DNA of 64,000 bases from an uncultured Acidimicrobiales bacterium (GTDB lineage: Bacteria > Actinomycetota > Acidimicrobiia > Acidimicrobiales > SZUA-35), in assembly GCA_937976305.1 (NCBI GenBank), contig CALJSB010000027.1:37024-101023 (forward strand), read 5' to 3'. The position numbers and the translations under genes are program-made. Within the stretch, counting starts at the first letter, position 1, and every line of letters begins with the position of its first letter. Of this stretch, positions 8,410 through 17,141 are shown one piece after another. The notes under the pieces were generated by a model. That model was not told the origin of the DNA and searched no databases. It saw nothing but the letters and a program-made list of their open reading frames with translations.

Positions 8410-9393
8410 ATGTATCGCATTGACTGTTTGCAATTTGCGAACTGGTCAGAGTCGATCTTCCGCGAGATGAACGACGGCGGTGTGCACGCCGTCCACGTCA
8501 CGATCGTGTACCACGAGACCTTTCGCGAAACCGTCGCCGAGATGTCGAAATGGAACCGCTGGTTCCAAGCTCATGGCGACCTGATCATTCACGGCAAGAC
8601 AGCCGCCGACGTCGATCGAGCCAAAGAGAGCGGCCGCACGGCGATCTTCTTCGGGTTTCAGAACCCATCCCCCATCGAGGCCGACATCGACCTGGTCGAG
8701 ATCCTCCACGCGCTGGGCGCTCGCTTCATGCAGCTCAGCTACAACAACCAGTCGCTGCTGGCGACCGGCTGCTACGAAGATGACGATCCCGGCATCACCC
8801 GCATGGGTAAAGAGGTGATCAAGGAGATGAACCGGGTTGGCCTTGTCATCGACATGAGCCACTCAGCTGATCGCTCGACGATCGAGGCCGCCGAGCTTTC
8901 CGAACGGCCGATCACGATCACTCACGCCAACCCCCACGCCTGGCACCCAGCGCTTCGCAACAAGCGCCACGAGGTGATCAAAGCGGTGACAGACAACGGC
9001 GGGATGATGGGTTTCTCGCTCTACCCGCACCACTTGGCCGACAAGACCGACTGCACCCTCGAGAGCTTCTGCCACATGGCCTTTGATGCCGCCGAAACCT
9101 ACGGCGTCGAGCACTTCGGCATCGGCAGCGACCTCTGCCAAGACCAGCCAGACAGCATTGTCGAATACATGCGGGTAGGGCGCTGGACCAAAGGCATCGA
9201 CTACGGAGAAGGTTCGGCTGCGGCCCCGGGCTTCCCGCCGCAACCCGATTGGTTTGGCTCCAACCTCGACTTCGGCAACATCGAGGCGGGGTTGAAGGCC
9301 GTCGGCTTCGATGACGCTGGCGTTGCCGCAGTAATGGGCGACAACTGGTATCGGTTCTTCGCCGAGAACTTCGGCCGACAGGAGTCGGCATGA
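8410..9393 (+). CDS. M19-type membrane dipeptidase family protein
   Basis: This 327-aa protein (ATG after GAGGAG) matches the M19/renal dipeptidase TIM barrel. It has DMSHSADRS (metal His), ITHANPHAW (second metal His) and GIGSDLCQDQ (catalytic Asp region). The usual N-terminal H-x-D metal pair of M19 is not seen; the equivalent strand reads YRIDCLQFANWS. This is therefore a divergent branch that may bind one metal or act on another substrate. The stop overlaps the next gene (ATGA), and that gene overlaps the DUF3726 gene in the same way, so the three work together. M19 enzymes cleave dipeptides, including some with a D-residue; the substrate here is not known. Confidence 0.85.
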   Translation: MYRIDCLQFANWSESIFREMNDGGVHAVHVTIVYHETFRETVAEMSKWNRWFQAHGDLIIHGKTAADVDRAKESGRTAIFFGFQNPSPIEADIDLVEILHALGARFMQLSYNNQSLLATGCYEDDDPGITRMGKEVIKEMNRVGLVIDMSHSADRSTIEAAELSERPITITHANPHAWHPALRNKRHEVIKAVTDNGGMMGFSLYPHHLADKTDCTLESFCHMAFDAAETYGVEHFGIGSDLCQDQPDSIVEYMRVGRWTKGIDYGEGSAAAPGFPPQPDWFGSNLDFGNIEAGLKAVGFDDAGVAAVMGDNWYRFFAENFGRQESA

Positions 9394-11105
9394 GTGCAGC
9401 TGGCATGAGTGGGTCCGGCGCGGCGCGGCGCTCGCCCGAACTGGTGATGCGGCTCGAGCGGATGGGCTCGTTCCATCAGTGCCGGTTGTCGTTCATGCGC
9501 ACGCTGCTGCGTCGGATGAAGCGCGAGGGCTGGTCCTTTGGCCGCCCCCGGTTCGAGATCGACGCAAAGGGAGTTGGCACGGCTCTCTACACCGCCACAA
9601 CCTCCGGCGCGGACGGTGAGCCGCCTCGCACCTACACCCTTGTCGCTTTCGCCCACGACCTGCCGGCCGATCAGCGGTCTGACCGAGTGATCGCCACCGC
9701 GTGGGATGCCACCTTCGCATTACACGATGGGGTCCCGACCGACGCAGACATCGAGCGCTTGCGGGCCAACGTGCCGCTCCAAGAAAGCGGACGGGTCTCG
9801 GCCTCAGAGCTCACTCTTTCGCGGGCCAACCGGTCGGTGCGGTTGTTCTCGAGCGTGGTCGATTCGTTGGCCGCCGGACGCCAGCCCAAGGTCGAAGACG
9901 TCGAGTCGATTGGGTACGCGATGCGCACCACAGCGGTGTACGGAAGCGGCAAGTTCGGCGCCGCCGATCGCCAAGCGATCGAGGACCGCCCCGAACTGGT
10001 CGCCCCCTTCCAAGCCGAGATGCTCACCGTCTACCTGATCCGCACCTTCGTGATGGACTTGGTCGAGCACATGGCCAGGATGGCGTCGCCCGACGCCGCG
10101 GTGATCGAACCATCACTCCGTCGCCGCTTTGGCGTCGGCAACTCGACGGGTCTCGGCATGGCCCCGTTCCTGCTCACCCACCCCCGCCTGATCAACAACT
10201 GGATCGAAGCCCGCGAAGAAGCACTGGCTCGGGTCCGAGCGCTGCCATCAGCGAGCGAGGCCGAGATCTCCATGTTCCTCGCGTCGATCGAAGCATCTCG
10301 ACGAACGGTCGACAGCTGGCACTCAGAACACCCGATTCAGCAAGCCAAACTGACAGAGCTGCGAGCCGACCTCGACATGATCGACCAGCGCCTTGCTGAG
10401 GTTTCCTTGAACGCAGCCGACCCCTGGGACGAGCTGATTGCGTGGGCGCACGACGAACTGTCCGTCGAAGGCCAGGAGCTCCTCGTTTCGTTGGTGCTCG
10501 AACCGTACGGCCCCCTCGTCGACGAACTGACCGACACCATGCATGCCGACGAAGCATCCCCGGTGCCGATTGACGGCTCTCGTCCGGTTGCGGACGTGAA
10601 AGCCATGGTCGATCAGGTCTACGGCTGGGCGCTTGCGATCGACTGGCAGTCCGCAGAAACCGATGCTCGGGCCTGGTACGTCTCTGAAGAGAAGCTCGAG
10701 CCCAGGTTGGGCGAGCGCCACGACGAGCCGATTGGCGACTACGAACAACCGCTTCAGCCCGGGCGCGACGCCGCTCGGATGTACGCCGATCTCGACACGT
10801 GGGACGCTGAGGCAACGCTCGGCGACTTCCTCCGACGTCACCCCGAGCATCGCCACATCGCTCGCCGGCTTGAAGTGGTCGTCGATGCTCCCTACGCAGA
10901 GATTCGCGACAACACCATTGCTGCAGACATGCTGCCCATCGACCTGCTCCGGTCGAAGCTGTCGTTCTTCGGAGCCACGCACTTCGACCCGCGATCTGAT
11001 CGCTGGGTGCGCATCAACATGTTCCGCGGTGCGCCCTTCCCGCACGAGTTAGTCGACGCTGATCCAGACGCGTGGGTCTATCCCGAACCTCTCGCCACTA
11101 CATGA
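9390..11105 (+). CDS. Conserved protein of unknown function in the dipeptidase operon
   Basis: The 571-aa product has no signal peptide or membrane helix and I recognise no catalytic motif. It opens with MRLERMGSFHQCRLSFMRTLLRRM, has a helical middle with many acidic residues, and ends with a conserved-looking region that includes SFFGATHFDPRSDRWVRIN. The start ATG overlaps the dipeptidase stop and its own stop overlaps the next start (both ATGA), so translation is coupled on both sides. It is likely cytoplasmic and part of one pathway or complex with the dipeptidase and the DUF3726 protein. I assign no function. Confidence 0.8.
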   Translation: MSAAGMSGSGAARRSPELVMRLERMGSFHQCRLSFMRTLLRRMKREGWSFGRPRFEIDAKGVGTALYTATTSGADGEPPRTYTLVAFAHDLPADQRSDRVIATAWDATFALHDGVPTDADIERLRANVPLQESGRVSASELTLSRANRSVRLFSSVVDSLAAGRQPKVEDVESIGYAMRTTAVYGSGKFGAADRQAIEDRPELVAPFQAEMLTVYLIRTFVMDLVEHMARMASPDAAVIEPSLRRRFGVGNSTGLGMAPFLLTHPRLINNWIEAREEALARVRALPSASEAEISMFLASIEASRRTVDSWHSEHPIQQAKLTELRADLDMIDQRLAEVSLNAADPWDELIAWAHDELSVEGQELLVSLVLEPYGPLVDELTDTMHADEASPVPIDGSRPVADVKAMVDQVYGWALAIDWQSAETDARAWYVSEEKLEPRLGERHDEPIGDYEQPLQPGRDAARMYADLDTWDAEATLGDFLRRHPEHRHIARRLEVVVDAPYAEIRDNTIAADMLPIDLLRSKLSFFGATHFDPRSDRWVRINMFRGAPFPHELVDADPDAWVYPEPLATT

Positions 11106-11752
11106 CCGACACCCAACTCGATCTGTCCCTCGGCGAGTTCCGTGCACTGGTGGCGAAGGCAGGGCGAGGTGTTGGCTTCACCTGGGGTCTCGCTGACGAC
11201 CTCGCCTACTCAGCCAAGCGTCTCGCCGAGTTCGGCGCGCCGTCCAGCACGATGGTGATACGGCTGCTGCATCGCATCGACGGAGTCAGCCTCAGCCGGC
11301 TGATGCCCGACGACACATGGCAACCCGACGGCGACGCGCTTTGCCCCATCTGCACCGGAACCTCGCTCGCCGACAGCTATGCGAACGACGTGGAGACCGT
11401 GTCCGTTGACATCGGGCCGGTCATCGAGCCCGCGCTCCTCGTGCCGCTCGCGGCCACGGTTCTCCCATCGACTGAGTTCGTCTGCTCGGTGTCTTGGGAC
11501 GGCGGTAGCTACACGTTGAGCGCTGTCGGCCATGAGCAGGTGGGTGCACTGCCGACGATGCCAGTCCCGGTCACGGTCCGCTGGGGACCGCAGCGCTCCG
11601 AAGCGCTCGGGCATGGCGAGGCAACGCCTGCTCTTCGCAACCACCGCGTTCGATTGGACGTCAGCGTGTACGAAGATCTCGACCGGCTGGCACAACGCAC
11701 CTACGCGCCAGCGACCGATGCGAGCCGCGATGCAGGCGCAGGTCCCGCCTAG
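11102..11752 (+). CDS. DUF3726-like protein
   Basis: The 216-aa product starts LSLGEFRALVAKAGRGVGFTWG, which looks like the N-terminus of DUF3726 proteins, a family without an assigned function. A CPICTG pair near residue 75 is the only Cys cluster. The start at 11102 gives a four-base overlap with the gene before it; starting ten codons earlier would bury more of the gene inside its neighbour. It is the third member of a translationally coupled trio with an M19-type dipeptidase and an unknown protein. The family match is from memory of the N-terminal pattern and needs a profile search. Confidence 0.72.
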   Translation: MTDTQLDLSLGEFRALVAKAGRGVGFTWGLADDLAYSAKRLAEFGAPSSTMVIRLLHRIDGVSLSRLMPDDTWQPDGDALCPICTGTSLADSYANDVETVSVDIGPVIEPALLVPLAATVLPSTEFVCSVSWDGGSYTLSAVGHEQVGALPTMPVPVTVRWGPQRSEALGHGEATPALRNHRVRLDVSVYEDLDRLAQRTYAPATDASRDAGAGPA

Positions 11753-11852
11753 CACTGAGCGACAGAGAAGCTGAGCGGTAGCGAAGCCGAGCGTTAGGGC
11801 ATCAGCGGGCTCAGCCAGGGCAGCCCGACGAATCTCGGCGACCCCCGATACG

Positions 11853-11872
11853 ACCCCGACAACACCCGGGGT
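11853..11872. terminator. GC-rich hairpin after the dipeptidase trio (weak candidate)
   Basis: The arms ACCCCG and CGGGGT enclose eight bases. A second C-run/G-run pair (CCCC, GGGG) follows at 11875-11886. There is no T tract, so this would be at best a non-canonical terminator. The rest of 11753-11914 shows no further structure that I trust. Confidence 0.25.
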
Positions 11873-11914
11873 CCCCCCGATTGGGGATCGGCGAGCCTGC
11901 CTGAAACTCAGTAC

Positions 11915-12451
11915 ATGACCGCAGCCGCCACCATCGCTTCAACCCCAACGACTACCCGCCGAGCCACCTGCGTCAAGACCATCGTCTTCACCGACATCGA
12001 GTCATCGACTGAGTTGTCAGCGGCGCTCGGTGATGATGCGTGGCTCGATCTGCTCTTCGGCCACGAGGATGTCGTCGAGGTCTGCGCCGCTGAGTTCAAC
12101 GGAACCGTCGTGAAGTCGCTCGGTGATGGGTTCATGCTGGCGTTCGACACGCCCTCCGACGCCGCTGCATTCTGCGTCACCCTCCGTCGCCGACTCGACG
12201 ACCACCCGCAGCTCGGCGAGCTCCTCATTCGGGCTGGCATCCACTGCGGCTCAGTCGTTCCCCGAGGCAGTGACTTCTTCGGCACCACGGTCAACACGGC
12301 GGCCCGAGTCGCTGGCCAGGCAATCGGCGGCCAGACCTTGGTGTCGGCAGACGTCGCTGCAGCCCTCGACATAACGGCGACCGTTCCGTTCGCACAGACA
12401 GAGCTGAAGGGCCTGCCCGGCACCTACCAACTCTCATCGCTGGTGGACTGA
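11915..12451 (+). CDS. Single-domain class III adenylate cyclase
   Basis: This 178-aa protein is only a cyclase catalytic domain. Metal Asp residues are D27 (VFTDIESST) and D71 (VVKSLGDGFM). The purine-specifying pair is the Lys before SLGDG and the Asp of SDFFG, which is the ATP-type combination. The transition-state Asn and Arg are in VNTAARV. All six key residues are therefore present and the product should be cAMP, made by a homodimer. There is no sensor domain, so control must come from expression or partners. The next gene, 51 bases away, encodes two cyclic-nucleotide domains on a lipase, an obvious candidate effector. No strong ribosome site is visible upstream of the ATG. Confidence 0.9.
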   Translation: MTAAATIASTPTTTRRATCVKTIVFTDIESSTELSAALGDDAWLDLLFGHEDVVEVCAAEFNGTVVKSLGDGFMLAFDTPSDAAAFCVTLRRRLDDHPQLGELLIRAGIHCGSVVPRGSDFFGTTVNTAARVAGQAIGGQTLVSADVAAALDITATVPFAQTELKGLPGTYQLSSLVD

Positions 12452-12502
12452 AAACCCCGATCGACTGGATCCATCCATCCAAATCTGACACGCTCCGCCT
12501 TC

Positions 12503-14644
12503 ATGAACGGAGGGACCCAGGGCGACGTTCGCGAGGTGGTGCGCCGAAACGGATCGGAGCTCAGACTCGCTGCAGGTGACACCATCTGTTCAATCGGCGA
12601 AAGAAGCGACCGCGCCTTCCTCGTCGTCAACGGTGAAATCGAGGCCAGTTTGCGCGACGGTCTGATTGTCGCCACGCACGGGCCTGGTGCGCTGGTTGGG
12701 GAGATCACCGCCCTCGTCGGTGGCCGACGCACCGCAACGCTCAGAGCAGCTCAACCGGCGACGGTGATCGAAATCGACCGTGCCGGACTGCGGGCGGCGA
12801 TCAGCGAAGCCGGACCAACGGCTGAAGCTGAGCTGGTAGCGGCCGCACGTGATCGCACCGACCGCAGTCGCGTCGCTTCACTCTTGGCCGACCAGCTCGG
12901 ACCTGACCACTACGACGCCGCCACCGCCATCGCCGGGACCGTGTCGTGGATCTCACTGAGCCCGAGCGAACGACTCTTCTCTCAGGGTGACGACGCGGGC
13001 AGCGCATACCTCGTGGTGAGCGGCAGGCTCGAAGTGCTCGATCCGGCAGGCCCCGGTGCAGCCCCGTTGGCCACGATCGGTCGGGGCGAAATCGTCGGAG
13101 AACTCGGGTTGCTCGACGGCGCCCCGCGCTCAGCAACCGTACGCGCCGTCCGACGATCGCTCGTTGCTCAGCTCGGCCGGGAAGACTTCATTCGTCTCCT
13201 TGCGTCGCATCCCGAACTACCAGCGTTGCTTGTTCGACGATCCGCCGCCCGCATGACATCGAACGTCGAACGGTCAGCTGGGGCCCGCTCGATCGCTATC
13301 GCCGACTTCGTCGCCGAGGGCCACATGCTGCCAAACATCTCTGACCAACTGGAGGCCATCGCGAACACGATGATGCTCACGCCGGGCGAGATCGATGCCG
13401 TGCTCGGTCATCCCAGCATCTCGGAGTGCCGGACCGGAGACCTTGGCGAGGCCCACCTCATTGAGCTGCTCCACGAAGCCGAGCAATCCAACGATCACCT
13501 GCTGTTCGATGTCAGCGACACCTCCGCTCCGATCTGGGCTCGCCGAGCCGTTGAGCGCGCCGATCTGCTGGTTGCGCTCGTTGACGCCAACCCAACGTCC
13601 ACCCAGGTGGCCGACGTGGCAAACCTTCGTGCAGAGTCCTCGCGAACGGTTCCGCTTTGGCTCGGCGTCGTACATCCTGAACACGTCACGAAACCAACCG
13701 GCAGCGAGGCACTCCGTAAGCGCCTCGATGCTGATCGGCTCATTCACCTCAAGGGAACAAGCGACGCCGAGGTAGGTCGCCTCGCGCGGCTTGCTGCTGG
13801 GCGAGGCGTTGGCGTCGCACTCAGCGGCGGAGGCGGACGAGGCCTGGGCCATCTCGGCGTGTTGGAGGCCCTGGAAGAGCTGGGTGTGCCGATCGATGCC
13901 GTTGTTGGCACATCGATGGGCTCGGTCATCGCCGGCGTGCACGCCCAAGGTCTCGTCGGGCGAGAGCGCCGCGACGCCGTCGCAGAGCAGGTGAAGAAGC
14001 TGCTCGACTACACGCTCCCGATCGTGTCCATGATCTCCGGTCGTCGGATCAGCGACTCGATCGACAACCAGTTCGGCGACTGGGCGATCAGCGACACGTG
14101 GATTCCGTACGCCTGCGTAAGCACCAGCCTCACGCACTCGGAGCGGCGCACTCATCGCCGCGGCCCGCTCGGATCGGCCATCCGGGCATCCGTTGCCATT
14201 CCCGGCGTTCTTCCTCCGGTTCCAGCCGACGGTGAGCTGCTGGTCGACGGAGGCGTTCTCGACAATCTGCCGATCGGACTCCTCACCGAAGACGAAGGGA
14301 TTGGCACGATCATCGCCTCTGACGTCGCCCCCACGCGCGGCCCGATCGCCCGCGACGACTACGGCACGTCCGTTTCGGGGTGGCAGGCGTTGCGGCGTCA
14401 GGTTTCCAAAGGGCGGAGTCCCTACCCGGGCATCGTTGGGACACTGCTGCGGTCGACGCTGGTGAGTTCGACGAGAGATCGTGATCGTCAGGTCGAGTCG
14501 GGCGTCATCGACTGCTATCTCCAACTCGACCTACGCGGCGTCGGCCTCCTCGAGTTCGAGGTGGTCGACGAAGTCGCCGATCGGGCCCGCGAGTTAGCCC
14601 ACCCGGAACTTGCAACCTGGTGCGCCCAGCGAACCAAGGGCTGA
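12503..14644 (+). CDS. Cyclic nucleotide-regulated patatin-like phospholipase (NTE type)
   Basis: The 713-aa protein has two cNMP-binding domains (about 15-120 and 140-255; second-domain phosphate-cassette region GEIVGELGLLDGAPRSATVRA), a linker of about 170 residues, then a patatin domain from about 432. The lipase core has the oxyanion loop LSGGGGRGLGHLG, the nucleophile Ser471 in GTSMG and the partner Asp582 in LVDGG. This is the architecture of neuropathy-target-esterase proteins, which deacylate phospholipids. Unlike eukaryotic NTE, no N-terminal membrane helix is seen. The first nucleotide pocket (GPGALVGEITALVGGRRTAT) also keeps the Gly-Glu and Arg features. Placement after the cyclase suggests cAMP gates the lipase; that link is inference. 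Confidence 0.93.
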   Translation: MNGGTQGDVREVVRRNGSELRLAAGDTICSIGERSDRAFLVVNGEIEASLRDGLIVATHGPGALVGEITALVGGRRTATLRAAQPATVIEIDRAGLRAAISEAGPTAEAELVAAARDRTDRSRVASLLADQLGPDHYDAATAIAGTVSWISLSPSERLFSQGDDAGSAYLVVSGRLEVLDPAGPGAAPLATIGRGEIVGELGLLDGAPRSATVRAVRRSLVAQLGREDFIRLLASHPELPALLVRRSAARMTSNVERSAGARSIAIADFVAEGHMLPNISDQLEAIANTMMLTPGEIDAVLGHPSISECRTGDLGEAHLIELLHEAEQSNDHLLFDVSDTSAPIWARRAVERADLLVALVDANPTSTQVADVANLRAESSRTVPLWLGVVHPEHVTKPTGSEALRKRLDADRLIHLKGTSDAEVGRLARLAAGRGVGVALSGGGGRGLGHLGVLEALEELGVPIDAVVGTSMGSVIAGVHAQGLVGRERRDAVAEQVKKLLDYTLPIVSMISGRRISDSIDNQFGDWAISDTWIPYACVSTSLTHSERRTHRRGPLGSAIRASVAIPGVLPPVPADGELLVDGGVLDNLPIGLLTEDEGIGTIIASDVAPTRGPIARDDYGTSVSGWQALRRQVSKGRSPYPGIVGTLLRSTLVSSTRDRDRQVESGVIDCYLQLDLRGVGLLEFEVVDEVADRARELAHPELATWCAQRTKG

Positions 14645-14706
14645 ACGTCGGGTGAGCCTGCCCCCGCTGGAGTTTGCCCTTCTGGAAGAATTGACTCATC
14701 GAACAC

Positions 14707-16101
14707 ATGCCCCCGCAACCGATGAGAACCGAAAACCCGCCGCTGGCGCAGGCTTGCTTGACGACGGCTGATCAGACGCCAACGAGCACGACGCCAACAG
14801 CACCGACCAGACGTCGCTCGACGTCGCTCATGGTTTTGGCCGGCGTGCTCGCTTTGCTTGGTGCCGCGTGCTCCGGCTCGACCGACGCCGCACCAACGGC
14901 CAACTCGATCTCCGAAGTCACCATCATCGAGGAAGACAGCGGCACGTCGTCCGCCGACAACGACGGTGTCGAGGACGCCGGCGCCGATGCGGATGCCGAT
15001 GAGGCAGCCGCCGACAGCTCTGTGACCGAAGACGAAGCAGATAAAGCCGTCGAACTTCTCGCCCGACCCATGCCGCTCGACGGCAATCGGATCTATGAAG
15101 GCGTTGCCGACTTCTCTTCCGAGCCGAAGATCTTTGACGGCTTCGATGCTGACGGAGTTTTGGCGTGGGAAGGACCGGACGGCATTGAGTGGGCGCCGTA
15201 CGACCAGTCGATGCCCGTCGAAGTGGTGGCCGACCCCGACGGAAACGTCAGCACCAGACCCCTGATGCTGGACTCGCAGCTTCCGGCGGCGTCGGGCGAG
15301 GTGCCCGATGCCATCGCAGTGATCGGCGACGAGGTTGTTGCTGCCCTCGCAGGACCAACCGAGCGATATCCGCACGGCGCGCTCGGCGACAACATCGAGG
15401 CATCAGCGGTGCTCGTCGGGGTCACCGCTCAAAACGATGCGGCTGTCACCGGGATCGAGATTCCGCTCGAAGAAGCTGACGTCGTCGAGGGCATCTCACC
15501 AATGCTCGCCGACCTTGATGGTGATGGTTCCGACGAGGTGATCGTCACGGTGAGCAACGCGTCTGGCGGCGCTCGTTTGGTGGCCTACGACACCACCGAC
15601 CTCCTCGATGCTGCGAGCCCCGAAGAGCTTGTCGTCGCCGAGAGCGATCCCATTGGACTTGGCAATCGGTGGCGCCACCAGATTGGTGTTGGCGCAACGG
15701 GTCCGAACGGTGAGACCGAGCTCGTCGTGGTGCGCACACCACACATCGGCGGCAACATCGAGTGGTTCCGCCTCGACGGCCAGCGGCTCGAACTTGCCGG
15801 CACCTTCGGGCCGAGCACTGGTGGCATCCGCACGACGTCTCATGTGTTGCGGACCACGAATCTCGATCTGGCGGCGCTCTTTGATGCGGACGGTGACGGT
15901 GAGCTCGAGGTCGTCATCCCGATCCAAGAGCGGACAGCGCTGGCGATCGTCGGGCGAACAGCCGAGGGCGGCGAACTCGAGCAGGTGGTGGAGTTTCCAG
16001 GCGAGATCACGACGAACCTCGCCGTGGTCGAGCGAGACGACGGCACCATCGCTGTTGCCATCGGTACCAGCGAGGGCCAAGTCGTCATCTGGGGCGGCTA
16101 A
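14707..16101 (+). CDS. Secreted lipoprotein with FG-GAP/VCBS calcium repeats
   Basis: The 464-aa frame has an arginine-rich stretch, a hydrophobic segment and a lipobox-like end (LALLGAACSGS, Cys near 58), then an acidic Thr/Ser/Asp linker. The body contains repeats with Ca-binding loops of the FG-GAP kind (ADLDGDGSDEVIV near 270 and ALFDADGDGELEVVI near 395), so a beta-propeller-like fold is likely. The annotated ATG gives an unusually long signal region; ATGs at 14722 or 14830 are possible, and 14830 gives a short, typical lipoprotein signal. Function is unknown. The first 48-bp palindrome begins 30 bases after its stop. Confidence 0.7.
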   Translation: MPPQPMRTENPPLAQACLTTADQTPTSTTPTAPTRRRSTSLMVLAGVLALLGAACSGSTDAAPTANSISEVTIIEEDSGTSSADNDGVEDAGADADADEAAADSSVTEDEADKAVELLARPMPLDGNRIYEGVADFSSEPKIFDGFDADGVLAWEGPDGIEWAPYDQSMPVEVVADPDGNVSTRPLMLDSQLPAASGEVPDAIAVIGDEVVAALAGPTERYPHGALGDNIEASAVLVGVTAQNDAAVTGIEIPLEEADVVEGISPMLADLDGDGSDEVIVTVSNASGGARLVAYDTTDLLDAASPEELVVAESDPIGLGNRWRHQIGVGATGPNGETELVVVRTPHIGGNIEWFRLDGQRLELAGTFGPSTGGIRTTSHVLRTTNLDLAALFDADGDGELEVVIPIQERTALAIVGRTAEGGELEQVVEFPGEITTNLAVVERDDGTIAVAIGTSEGQVVIWGG

Positions 16102-16130
16102 CGCTGCTCCGCATCCGGCCGCGACCCCAG

Positions 16131-16178
16131 GAATTGGCACCGTTTTGCACGAACGCTGTGCAGAAATCGTGCCAGTTC
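16131..16178. repeat. 48-bp two-stem palindrome, family A copy 1
   Basis: Outer arms GAATTGGCAC and GTGCCAGTTC flank an inner dyad GCACG/TGTGC. It starts exactly 72 bases before copy 2. The inner stem has G-T changes that still allow pairing in RNA. Confidence 0.8.
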
Positions 16179-16202
16179 GACGAAACCCTGCCGTGGCCCC
16201 AG

Positions 16203-16250
16203 GAACTGGCACCAAATTGCACGGACGCCGTGCAGAGATCGTGCCAGCTC
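16203..16250. repeat. 48-bp two-stem palindrome, family A copy 2
   Basis: Outer arms GAACTGGCAC and GTGCCAGCTC; inner arms GCACGG and CCGTGC around ACG. It ends six bases before the stop of the minus-strand gene 16257-17141, so it lies in that gene's 3' flank and could fold at the end of both convergent transcripts. Confidence 0.82.
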
Positions 16251-16256
16251 GGCGCA

Positions 16257-17141
16257 CTACGAGGTGATGACGCCTCGGACCTCGGTCACCCGTACCTCCT
16301 GGCTGCCGGTAACGGCGAGCCCGGGCAAAGCGGGAACGTTGGCGCAGATACTTGCCGGGCTGCAGGCAACGCCGAGGTCGTACGACACCTGATTCGTGAC
16401 GGTGAGCGGCCCTTCGTCAGCCGACAGCGCATCGACGTACACATGCTGACAATCCGACACGGCGTCGACAGGCAGCGAAGCTGACCAGGGCGAGCCCTGT
16501 CCACACGAGATCGACGCTGACCCATCCCCCGGATTCCACACCGCCGAAGTCGGCGTCGCGGTCACCGTGACGACCAAGCCGAGCTCGGCGATCGCCGCAG
16601 ACGCTTGGGCCTGGGTCCACGCCGCATCGTCGATCCAAAGCCAGACCGGGAGCTGTGTGATGAACGGGAAGGCCACACCGTCGGGGCTCATGTTCGGTTC
16701 GGGCGGCACGATCGGCACTCGTGATCGGGCCGAACGAACAAGCAGGTCAATCACGTCAGATGGAACGGGATCACCCTGCTCCCACCAGCGAATGAAGCCG
16801 GCGTTGCAGCGAATGAGGACATAGACCGTTGGGTCTGGCACCGCCTCTTCACCGTCTGGCACCGCAGGCGGCGCACCAACGTTGGACGACAGCACTGACA
16901 GATCAAGCAGGCTCAGCCCACTGAAGACATCACACCCCGCATAGGGGTCAGGTCCGAGGTTGACCGCCCCGCCACCGCCATCGATACGCACATCGATGGA
17001 CGCCCCAATCGACGGCGACGAACCGGACTCCGACGAAGTGGTGGTATCGACCTCTTCGTCCTTCACGCCTGCCTCGACAGGGGACGTAAACACCACCACC
17101 AACAAGATGCTGACCAAGGCAAATAGCTGCGCTATTCGCAT
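16257..17141 (-). CDS. Secreted protein of unknown function
   Basis: The 294-aa product starts at the ATG of MRIAQLFALVSILLVV, a Sec signal peptide ending near VEA (about residue 25). A Ser/Thr/acidic linker precedes a domain with paired Cys (AGCDVFSG, IRCNAGF, ISCGQG, DCQHVY, VACSPASIC) suited to disulfides outside the cell. The central stretch LPVWLWIDDAAWT is typical of a group of actinobacterial secreted hypotheticals, but I have no named family. The start overlaps the end of the upstream lipoprotein gene by ten bases, so the two form a unit. That unit is bracketed by two pairs of 48-bp palindromes. Confidence 0.78.
   Translation of the reverse strand: MRIAQLFALVSILLVVVFTSPVEAGVKDEEVDTTTSSESGSSPSIGASIDVRIDGGGGAVNLGPDPYAGCDVFSGLSLLDLSVLSSNVGAPPAVPDGEEAVPDPTVYVLIRCNAGFIRWWEQGDPVPSDVIDLLVRSARSRVPIVPPEPNMSPDGVAFPFITQLPVWLWIDDAAWTQAQASAAIAELGLVVTVTATPTSAVWNPGDGSASISCGQGSPWSASLPVDAVSDCQHVYVDALSADEGPLTVTNQVSYDLGVACSPASICANVPALPGLAVTGSQEVRVTEVRGVITS

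Noticed and set aside
15496..16257. Minus-strand frame under the FG-GAP lipoprotein and the repeats
   Set aside because: It lies antisense to a gene with calcium-loop repeats, and its N-terminus is only the translated palindromes.
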